Source: Selaginella moellendorffii
Lineage: Eukaryota; Streptophyta; Lycopodiopsida; Selaginellales; Selaginellaceae
Length of the DNA stretch: 64,000 bases
NCBI RefSeq assembly: GCF_000143415.4
Contig: NW_003314339.1
Span: forward strand, 665,101 to 729,100
Reading direction: 5' to 3'
How positions within the stretch are numbered: the stretch's first letter is position 1; the number at the start of each line of letters is the position of its first letter. A program made the position numbers and the translations under genes. This document shows, one piece after another, positions 56,249-64,000 of the stretch. A model generated the notes under the pieces. It saw only the letters and a program-made list of their open reading frames with translations, was not told the origin of the DNA and did not search any database.

Positions 56249-57709
56249 CTTGTGCAGGTTGTGCGCTCGGCCCAACATGGGTATCTTCAACAGTAGCTGT
56301 TAACGCCGTTTCAGCAACTGAGGGTGGCCACGCTCCTGCATACAGAGCTTGTGAGATAACATTTAAACTTAAAATGCGTACTCACTAGGTTCGCAAAGAA
56401 GATACTGTTTTTCTTTGGCAACTGTAATTATATGCTCCATTGAAGTCACCTCTTCAATGGAGTTTGTCACCGCAACACACGGGACACCCTTGAGTAGTGC
56501 GGCTCGAAAGAATAGTCCGCCGCAGTTGTACTCGACAACGCATTTGCCCTTGGAGTCGGAAGCAGATGACCCACCCGCTATTGCGTTGAAGACCCAGCTG
56601 AGCATTTCCCATGCTGCACCTGGAGCTTTCTCTGGATTCGAAAGCTCCATAGCCATCTTCAGTTCCTCAGGCACGGGTAAATTGACCTCCCTCAGATCAA
56701 TTCGATCGGGCTTGTCGAACGAAGCTGGGAAGTCACTCCAGTCCCACTCTGCTGCAGGACCAATAACAAGGGCGAGTGTGAAGATGCGGACATTCGTCGG
56801 TATCTTCTTCTTAGCCATTATCCCATGGATCTCCTGCATCTCCTTGCCTTTCAACCGAGCCTTCACCTCGTTCAAGGCCTTCTAGAACTTGTGATAGGAT
56901 TCGGAGTCGTAGATCATATAGTGGACTGAAGATTCCACCTCCACAAGTCCCACCATTAACTCAATGATGGAGCTGACTTCGTCTGCATGAGTGATCTCCT
57001 CGTTTGTGAAGTCCATCACACAAAAAATGTTCTTGACCTGCTCATCTCCACGGGAAATGATGCTCCTCCACCTTTGATCCTCATCCGAATTCACGTATAC
57101 CCGGTAAAGTTCTCGATAGGCCTCTGCTGCGGGGTTGAGCTGTTTCTGAAGCCGGCGGTCGACATCCCTCTTAATGAAATTTGGATACTGATCCAACTTC
57201 TCAGCTTTACTTTTCATGGCATCCCGCAGCAGATCGATGAACTTGGGGGCCCCCTTCACGTACTCGTCGATGTCTTCATTTGACAACTCCAGCTCTTCCA
57301 TCATCTCTTGCGTGGTGTCAATGCTCACCCTTTCCACGGCCACTTGCTCGAAGATCCAATCCTTCAATAGCGCACGAGCTCTCAGAGTCGTGCACAAGTC
57401 CTCGTATGTCACAATATGGCCGGGAGTCATTTTGGTCTTGTTGAAGACTACCTCACCACGTAGAAGAGCATTAGCCACTGTCAGAAGGTCGTCATCGTCT
57501 AGAGACCGCGAGAAACGCAAGGCATTGAGCTTCAAATCATTGGGCTTCCGGCCGTCCTCCACACCCATTGAGTTTAGCAACTCCCCGTCATAGTACCTCC
57601 TCAGCACATCTACCCATTTGTCAAAAACAACTTTTGTCGCGAGTAGAATGTTATGGATGTTGAGTGTGTCATTGACCCCTAGTGTTTTCGAGAGAAGACT
57701 CGAGAATTC

Positions 57710-57763
57710 CTGCAATGGAAATGGCATGAGGCCACATGCTATGCCACATGCAACGAGGCTTAC
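57710..57763 (-). repeat. Palindrome-bearing 54-nt intron
   Basis: GTAAGC...CCATTGCAG. The palindrome at 57721-57742 ends 11 nt before the acceptor. The intron is a multiple of 3 without stops, so retention would keep the frame open. Confidence 0.82.
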
Positions 57764-58998
57764 CTGCCAGGCGCTAGTTGCTAGTGCACGTCCTTGTCCT
57801 GGTTTTTGTGGCTTCTTCAGTTGAACCCAGAGCTTCCGTGTTCGTGCCAATGTCTCGTGCAGACCCGATTTGTAGCACGTTTCTTGCTTGACATTTTGCG
57901 CGTGGGAGATGTATATGATAGATCGGAGGGGCAAGTTGCCTTTTATCAGGCGGACAACTCTTGTCTTGAAGACTTTCTTCACCTCCTCGCCCACCATAAT
58001 ATCCACAACTATCTCTTGCATCGCCAAGCTAGAATGCTGCCCGGAGACGGCATAGAACTGGATGTTCTGATCGTCCAACACCTTCCTATTGATCTAGTCT
58101 GGAAACCTCGTCTCGCCCTTCATTGTTCGGTAGTAGGGGATCATGTCTGCGATGTCGGGTGTTACTGGACTTGCCAGCATTTTCTGCTTCAGTTTCTCCT
58201 CCCACTCATCAGATACTAGCCTGTGGTTGTATTTGCTTTGGATGTCGATACGGCTCACGTCGATTGTATATACTTTGTTGGAATAGTAACAAGTACTATT
58301 ATCTGCGACGATTTTTGTTGCCTCTTCTTGCTCTTTCTGCTCTTTACGGCTCTTCTTTTTGGTGGGTGTAGTGTTCAAACCCGAGGCAATGGCATCACCG
58401 AGTAGCTTCTTTTTTGGAGCAGGAGAGTCGGACGTCGGCTTGAGCTTGACCATCCTTTTCTGCTTCGGGGTAGTTTCCAGATCGACCCCCTTCCCCTTCG
58501 CTTTGCGAACTGGAGGCACTCTCAACGGCTCAATGTTGGAATATAGTTTTTGAACATCGCCATAGGTGAGGTCCGTGGATTCCATATGATCTTCATAGAC
58601 CCGCAGTGTCTTTGAAATTGTGGGCCTCCTGGACAACCTCTCCCTAGCTCCCTCTAGGAATTCCTCATAGCCGCTGCCCCCCTCCGGGAAGCCGCTAGGA
58701 TGTGCAAGGTGGATCTTGAAGGCGGACGCTGTCTCTACCACAAGTGCCAGTCCATATTCTTGCATGGAACTGCATGGAGTGTTTGTCACTTGGATGAGGA
58801 TCCCCATGCATTCTTTTCTCCCACCATCTGTGTTGTACAACCTTAGATCTTCGCCTTCCATCCCGAAAGTCCAACTGGTGAGCTCCTCCCCCTTCTTTGC
58901 ATCCACATTGACAGTAGCTGGAAGAAGAACGCAATTCCTCGCCTGTTCAGAAATGCACAACAATTAGAGCTGACAGATGAAAAGCTAGCAGCTGGAAA

Positions 58999-59156
58999 TA
59001 ACGTGAGGCCACACGCCATTCACCACTGCATCAGATGTCTTGAGGCTGCATCCTAAGATGGCATGAGGCTACACGCCATCTGTAACCGGACTGCACTCGA
59101 GAGCCCAATCGGTGCATGCCAATGTTGCTACTGAATGGCATGTGGCCTCATGCCAT
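58999..59156. repeat. Three palindromes in the first intron of the HAD-like gene
   Basis: Copies at 58999-59020, 59058-59079 and 59135-59156 lie within the inferred intron 59181-58943. Confidence 0.85.
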
Positions 59157-59389
59157 TTTCTACTTGGCCTAAAAGACTTACCATTTGAAGCCGAATGGAG
59201 GCGTGAAAATTGAGGCCGGACTCGCTGGCGAATGTGCACTGTGTGTGCAGCAGATCGTAGCAGCAAGGCTACTCTGCCACTTACAGTTGGAGAGTGGCGC
59301 TGAAATCTCCCGGGACGCCAAGTGGGCTGCGTGTGGGTGGCGGAGTGGGCAGCGGAGTTGGCGGCGAAGTTACAAACTGGGTGTGTTTT

Positions 59390-59655
59390 GAAGTGGACGC
59401 CGATGCACACGAGCGTGATGCGAGCGCGAGTGTGATGCAAGCGCGAGTGGACGCCGATGCACACGAGAAACCTGTAGAGAAGGTAGATGAGCGCGAATGT
59501 GAGCGTGATCGCGAGTGGGAGCGCGATGCGAGCGCGAGTGTGATGCAAGCGCGAGTGGACGCCGATGCACACGAGAAATCTGTAGAGAAGTGAGCGTGAT
59601 CGTGAGTGGGAGCGCGATGCGAGCGGGAGCGCGAGTGTGATGCGAGCGCGAGCGC
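59390..59655. repeat. GC-rich tandem repeats upstream of the HAD-like gene
   Basis: The phrase TGGACGCCGATGCACACGAG recurs at about 59393, 59448 and 59556, with GCGAGCGCGAGTGTGATG-type units between. The array is open in several frames but has no recognisable protein. Confidence 0.85.
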
Positions 59656-59659
59656 GAGT

Positions 59660-60695
59660 ACAAAGCAAAATGCAAAACCTAGCCTCACACGCGCGAAATG
59701 TCACAACGGTTGGTAATCCCGCCACGTCATCATTCCTCGGACTTGGGCGCCACCATTAATTTCTGGATTGCCGCGCGCATGCAAGCACGCAAAATCTAAA
59801 AGAAATCCGCAACGTCATCATTCCTCGGACTGCATGCATGCGAAATCCAAAAGAAAGATCATGATTGGGATATCATTTAATACCCTCGCTATATTTATAC
59901 CATGCATGATTGGATATTCCAAAGCATCTTGTATTTCCAAAAATGCCAGATGTTCAACTAAATAAAGAATGGTATACAATGTCCTTCTTGATGACCCTGC
60001 AAAGAAGCATCTCGATCGGACACCACATGAGACCACACGAGCCTTACAATGTTTCAGGGGCATTTGCCATAGATCTGACCGTTATTTTGCTCCAAGCTTC
60101 TACAGTTTGGTGTGCATTGACCTTTCCATCGACACTGCAAAGGGACATCACAATCAGATGCGGGATCACAAGAAACCAACTTCACTAACTCTGCTTTCAC
60201 CAAGATCTACGTAAGGAGTTATGAAATGAAAGGACCCTCTCTATTGAAATGTGTTTATGGTCCTAGGGGCATTGTGACATATCAAAGGATTTTGCATCAA
60301 GTTATGTATTTGCATGTTTATCAAGCTACTGAATTGCTAAACCCTAAACCCTCCCTAAATATGTGGCAAATGCTGCATGAAGAAAGATGCCCTTTCTGGG
60401 CAAATGCTGTAAGAGGTAGATGCCGAGCAGATGTATCTCAGGCTAGTGAAGGGGACAAACGAAAGCTAGCTATAAACATGACGGGATGCAAATAGATTAC
60501 TAGGCTGGTCTTGCGAAAATCAAAAACCATAATTGAAAACATTGAAAATGCAAAAAGAAAGGTTTATAATATTTTTGAATTTTAAGCAACCAAAGGAATG
60601 TAAGTAGGGCATGTGTTTGTAAGTTTAAAAATGCCTCAACCACTTAAATTCCCAAGTAAATAAAGCTATTTCTATTTTTGGTACAGGTAAACTTT
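59660..60695. other. Divergent intergenic region, no gene recognised
   Basis: Lies between the 5' ends of the HAD-like gene and the DUF7869-like frame. It contains the short plant telomere-like motif AAACCCTAAACCCT at about 60339-60352 and no supported gene. Confidence 0.4.
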
Positions 60696-60792
60696 ATAGC
60701 GTGTGGGCTCATGCAATTTTGAACCCAAAAATGCACCAAAAAATGCTCGACTAGCATTATTCTTTGAATGGCGTGTGGCCTTATATTGCCAT
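60696..60792. repeat. Two degenerate palindrome copies
   Basis: Copies at 60696-60717 (half-site ATAGCGTGTGG) and about 60768-60792 (extended by 3 bp). Confidence 0.65.
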
Positions 60793-61074
60793 AAATGGAC
60801 GTACACACACAGCATAATTATTCCTTTACACGGCAAATAATCTTGGCGCGGATCGCTGACATGGCATGGCAAAGTTCGAATCACTGACATGGCACAGCTG
60901 GATCGAGGCAAGGACATGATGTGACAAAGTTCAACCTCCGACAGCAAAGTCTAGAAGCTACTCAGTTTGAAATTTGTCAGAGAAGTCATAAGATCTGGTT
61001 TGTCAGAGGATTTGATGTGACATTCAAGCGTGTGTTATTTTTGAATTCTCGAACTCATTCCTAGGTCTATCATT

Positions 61075-61310
61075 TTTGTGCGCCGTGTTCTTGGTTCCGC
61101 TGAGTGCAGTGAGCGCTGCTTGTGTAAGCGGCGTTGTGAGCTGTGGTTTATGCGTCTACGAGCGGTTGCGGCATTGCGAGCGCCATTGCGAGCGGCAGTT
61201 TATGCGAGTGGCAGTTTGTGCGAGCGGGGCTACGAGCAGTTGCGGTGTTGCGAGCGGCGCTACGAGTAGTTGCGGTGTTGCGAGCGGCACTGTCTTTGGT
61301 GTGGCTACCG
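61075..61310. repeat. GCGAGCGG-rich tandem repeats
   Basis: Units related to GTTGCGGTGTTGCGAGCGG recur, including a 30-bp tandem near 61222-61290. The composition resembles the array at 59390-59655. Confidence 0.75.
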
Positions 61311-61382
61311 CTTCCTCTTGATATTCGGCACTTGTGCTTCCTGGTATGTTCACCATGGAATGGCTTAGGACCACATTTAGAA

Positions 61383-61404
61383 ATGGCATGAGGCCACATG
61401 CCAT
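61383..61404. repeat. 22-bp palindrome copy
   Basis: Half-sites ATGGCATGAGG and CCACATGCCAT, one mismatch from perfect symmetry. Confidence 0.9.
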
Positions 61405-61480
61405 TTTGGGCCCTTGCAATTTCATGGCTAGCGTATTGTCATGTATGTTTTTACTTGCCTGCAGCTGTGTGTATATCAAG

Positions 61481-61663
61481 ATGGCATGAGGCCTCATGCC
61501 ATCTTTGGCCCCTGCTAGCCTATTGCCATATTCCTTTTGAACTGTATATATTTTTGTATGGGTGACTAGTCACGCACACAAAAATATATACAGTTGCAGC
61601 AAGGCAAAAGGAATATAGCAACAAGCTAGCAGGGGCCAAAGATAGCGTGAGGCCTCATGCCAT
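61481..61663. repeat. 183-bp fold-back bounded by two palindromes
   Basis: The 22-bp palindrome at 61481-61502 (perfect) and 61642-61663 sits at the two outer ends of an inverted repeat. The arms (61503-61557 and about 61579-61641) pair TTTGGCCCCTGCTAGC with GCTAGCAGGGGCCAAA and TGTATATATTTTTGT with its complement. The centre GTGACTAGTCAC is itself palindromic. Confidence 0.9.
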
Positions 61664-61677
61664 TAGTGGTACCACTA

Positions 61678-61769
61678 ATGGCATGAGGGCTCATGCCAAT
61701 TTTGTGAATGCAAAATTTCACGTGGGTGTCAATAGCATGTTTGAATAATGGCATGTGGCCTCATGCTAT
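61678..61769. repeat. Two further palindrome copies
   Basis: Copies at 61678-61700 and 61748-61769. The first is separated from the fold-back by the perfect palindrome ATTAGTGGTACCACTAAT. Confidence 0.85.
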
Positions 61770-61851
61770 TGAGGTTGTTTGGTATGTTATGATTTAGGCC
61801 ATTCTCCAATCATTTTTTGTATGGTCTTAACTTCTTTTCTGCACTTTCAGA

Positions 61852-64000
61852 ATGGCCTTCGCATGTGCGACGCATGTTCCTTCCGTGGATCTTAAGAACC
61901 GTGCTACATGGATTCAGGCAAAGGTGTTTCTAAACAACCCCGAGGGGGAGGTGGTAGCTGAGGGCTTAGCCACAGTTGTCGATCCAAGAGATGCGGTTGC
62001 TAATCAAGAATTGGGCTGGGATGATATTGGAGTTGCGATTTTAGAGGTTGTTGACACAGAAGAAAACAGTCTGACTATTGGAAGCATTGTGCGGTGGAAA
62101 TTGAGGCACTTAGTGTTTGAGAATGTGAAGGATTCACAATCAAACACCACTACAACTGATGACAGAACATCTCTTCATGGGAAAAGAAAGTACACCTTCC
62201 TAAAGCGCAGCCAAAGGGATCTGAGCAACGAACCGAAAAGGCAGAAAATGGCGATGGAGGTTCGAATGGTCTCGACAGTTGCTTGTTGCAAGAGGAGGTG
62301 CTGTCAACATGCTGATTGGGATGCTATTGAAGAGGAGAGAGCAAGATACAAGACATTGTCCTGGAAGGCAGCTCGCAATTTTGTGTATGAGGCATTACGG
62401 TCATCTATTGATGCTTCAGAACATCAGGTGGGGGGCATGGTCTTCCAGAGGGGTTTGGTCTACATGAAGGCATGGAGAATCATTTATGGAGTCCCTCGAA
62501 CCACATTCTACAGAATCAAAACTGAGTTCGAGGAACAAAGGGTTCAACAGGCAGTCCATGGGAACGACGGTACGCACAAAACCAGGGGTCATGTTGTATA
62601 TGGAGAGGCAATCTTCAAGAGGTTTGTCGAGACATGTAGCGAGCAGCAACCACATAAAACCCGCCTCTTGGAAGATGGAACACGAGACACCCAACGAGTT
62701 CTCCCTTCCATGTATACCAAGGGGGCCATATTGGAAGATGTGAATTGGGAACTCCAGAGTAATGGCTACAGGAAGCTGAGCCAATCTAGATTTAGTAGAT
62801 TGTGGAGCAACAGGTTCAGGGATGTGAGTATAGGAAAGTACTCCAGCTTTTCAAAGTGTGACGAGTGCACTGCTATCAAAATGGCTTTGTTGAAGAATTC
62901 TTGCAGCGCTCAAGAGCGAGAGACGTTGGTTAGAAGGCGGCTCGACCACAACATCGAGCAGAGAAGCTGCAGGACTGCATATTATCATAACAGGATTCTC
63001 TCCATGGAGAGACCTGACTCTTACCTCTGCATCATCCACGACAAAATGGACCAGAAAAAGACGTGCTTACCTCGACTCAATCCTGCCCCCAAGGCAATCT
63101 CTACATCCATGCAGCTGCCTGTGTCTCTGTTTGGCATAATCTCTCATGGGCATGGTGCCCAGAACTATGGGAACTTCTTTGTACCTCTATGGGGTGGCGG
63201 GGGTGCAAACATGATGATTGCGTCCCTAGCAAAACACTTAAGGTCTCTGCAAAGTGCGCAGACTGAGCTGAACGGCCAACCCTTGCATAAGGCCCTTGTC
63301 GATCGAACCCCATACAGGGTTCAGCTGGAGGAGGAGCAAAGGCTTGCAGTATTGCGTGGGGCCCCATGCCATCCCAGTGAATATGTTGGCTGTCAGATTG
63401 TAGGGTTATCACGTGAGGCCTCATGCCATTCCGACGAGGCTGGTCGCCCGGTGAATGCACAGCCTCATCCAAACGAAGCAGAATCTCAAGGAAGTTCTTG
63501 CGGCCGATGTGGCCTTCCACCCCATCTTCTGCTCCAAACAGACAATGCTGGCAGTGAGAACAACAACATGTACGTCTTCGCGTACTTGGCGATGCTTGTT
63601 GCCAAAGGCATATTTGAAACGGTTACACTTGGCTTTCTCATGGTTGGGCACACTCATGAAGACGTCGATGCCATGTTCAGTCACCTGGCAGAGTCCCTCT
63701 GGCGATCCAATGTCCTCACCCTCCCACAACTCTACGATGAATTCCAAAACTGCATCAAAGGCACTGTTGAAGCTGCACTTCTGACAGAGGTTCCAGACTT
63801 TAAGGGGTTTGTAAGAGGCTACATCAGGGACGGATCCGAAACGCTGATTGGCCACTCCAAGCCTCTTCAGTTTCATTTCAGCATGTGTGACGGTGCTGCA
63901 GTGATGAGGTACAAGATGAGAGAATGGGACACAGTGTGGCTGCCAGTGGACGGCATTGAACTCTTCAAGAGAGATCCCATAATTGGGGAACCTATGATTC
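61852..64000 (+). CDS. Long open frame, DUF7869/DDE-type protein (3' end beyond window)
   Basis: The frame is open from the ATG at 61852 to the window edge, 716 codons with no stop. A splice-acceptor-like GCACTTTCAG ends one base before the ATG, so an upstream exon is possible. The protein starts MAFACATHVPSVDLKNRATW. Around residue 325 FSKCDECTAIK looks like a small CxxC element. Three blocks could form an RNase H-like DDE centre: IIHDKMDQKK (about 395), LLLQTDNAGSENNN (about 560) and MVGHTHEDVDAMFSHL (about 597-612). This set matches what I recall of DUF7869 proteins, which are transposase-like and often found in repeat-rich DNA. Catalysis is inferred. Two 22-bp palindromes lie within the frame at 63351 and 63408. 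Confidence 0.7.
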   Translation, partial: MAFACATHVPSVDLKNRATWIQAKVFLNNPEGEVVAEGLATVVDPRDAVANQELGWDDIGVAILEVVDTEENSLTIGSIVRWKLRHLVFENVKDSQSNTTTTDDRTSLHGKRKYTFLKRSQRDLSNEPKRQKMAMEVRMVSTVACCKRRCCQHADWDAIEEERARYKTLSWKAARNFVYEALRSSIDASEHQVGGMVFQRGLVYMKAWRIIYGVPRTTFYRIKTEFEEQRVQQAVHGNDGTHKTRGHVVYGEAIFKRFVETCSEQQPHKTRLLEDGTRDTQRVLPSMYTKGAILEDVNWELQSNGYRKLSQSRFSRLWSNRFRDVSIGKYSSFSKCDECTAIKMALLKNSCSAQERETLVRRRLDHNIEQRSCRTAYYHNRILSMERPDSYLCIIHDKMDQKKTCLPRLNPAPKAISTSMQLPVSLFGIISHGHGAQNYGNFFVPLWGGGGANMMIASLAKHLRSLQSAQTELNGQPLHKALVDRTPYRVQLEEEQRLAVLRGAPCHPSEYVGCQIVGLSREASCHSDEAGRPVNAQPHPNEAESQGSSCGRCGLPPHLLLQTDNAGSENNNMYVFAYLAMLVAKGIFETVTLGFLMVGHTHEDVDAMFSHLAESLWRSNVLTLPQLYDEFQNCIKGTVEAALLTEVPDFKGFVRGYIRDGSETLIGHSKPLQFHFSMCDGAAVMRYKMREWDTVWLPVDGIELFKRDPIIGEPMI
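63351..63429. repeat. Two palindromes inside the DUF7869-like frame
   Basis: Copies at 63351-63372 and 63408-63429, 57 bp (19 codons) apart, are read as LRGAPCHPS and SREASCHSD. They lie between the first and second putative catalytic blocks, and the frame stays open across both. Confidence 0.85.

Larger units (their letters stand above)
46295..59268 (-). pseudogene. Large disrupted gene with C-terminal HAD/FCP1-like domain
   Basis: Twelve exons can be joined on the minus strand: about 59268-59182, 58942-57764, 57709-56386, 56335-56249, 56210-56121, 56071-55928, 55880-55366, then after the LARD-2 insertion 48110-48069, a 15-nt exon 48011-47997, 47947-47839, 47792-47205 and 47157-46295, in all about 1,680 codons. 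The C-terminus resembles FCP1/NLI-type HAD phosphatases: YCIVFDLNGVLFSHERG (motif I), LGVWTSIMRHN, and EILIIDDSPIK (DD motif). An Asp/Glu-rich tract (about 55380-55500) and a Thr/Pro/Ala repeat region (47205-47792) lie upstream. The N-terminal 900 residues are not recognised. Breaks are a 7.3-kb insertion in an exon and four in-frame TAG codons (58096-58094, 56884-56882, 55659-55657, 46897-46895). The frame is otherwise kept, so decay is recent. The 5' exon is uncertain. Confidence 0.6.

Overview
The window is nuclear plant DNA. The protein genes are plant types (galacturonosyltransferase-like, augmin subunit 7, FPF1-like, plant S6 kinase, H3.3), introns are mostly 45-70 nt, genes are tightly packed, and the repeats have plant-style tRNA-iMet primer sites. 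Tiny introns, gene density and many LTR elements suggest a lycophyte such as Selaginella (inference, no database search).

Region 1, 1-14.2 kb, is euchromatin: the 3' part of an S6K-type kinase, a ZIP metal transporter, a Mutator-like element carrying an LRR-receptor fragment, GATL, AUG7, an FPF1-like gene, a Tic22-like gene, a SAP30BP/HCNGP-like gene, an unrecognised basic-tailed protein and an intron-containing H3.3 gene. Several neighbours are 7-50 bp apart.

Region 2, 14.2-46 kb, is mostly repeats around one gene. It holds a broken HSPA12-like Hsp70 gene, a dead LINE reverse transcriptase and a decayed rDNA unit on the minus strand (26S start, ITS2, 5.8S, ITS1, 18S). A 7.7 kb non-coding LTR element (LARD-1) sits in the 26S part and a composite of a miniature LTR element (TRIM) plus another LTR sits in ITS1. 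Then come a TAF1C-like gene on the minus strand, an apparently young intact Ty3/Gypsy element (33897-38824), a second decayed 26S fragment in the opposite orientation, and nested LTR pieces.

Region 3, 46-64 kb, is the most unusual. A long minus-strand gene (about 1,680 codons, C-terminal HAD/FCP1-like domain) is split by a second LARD inserted in an exon, and has four in-frame stops, all TAG. It faces away from an open reading frame of at least 716 codons resembling DUF7869/DDE-type proteins. The region is studded with about 19 copies of a 22-bp palindrome. Four of them lie 9-11 nt before the 3' splice site of 38-54 nt introns, so the palindrome looks like the core of an introner-like intron-making repeat. 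Others sit in coding frames, in the divergent intergenic region and at the ends of a 183-bp fold-back.

The genes in region 1 are independent housekeeping genes. In region 3 the shared palindromes and divergent layout suggest, but do not prove, that the two genes belong to one mobile or formerly mobile unit.
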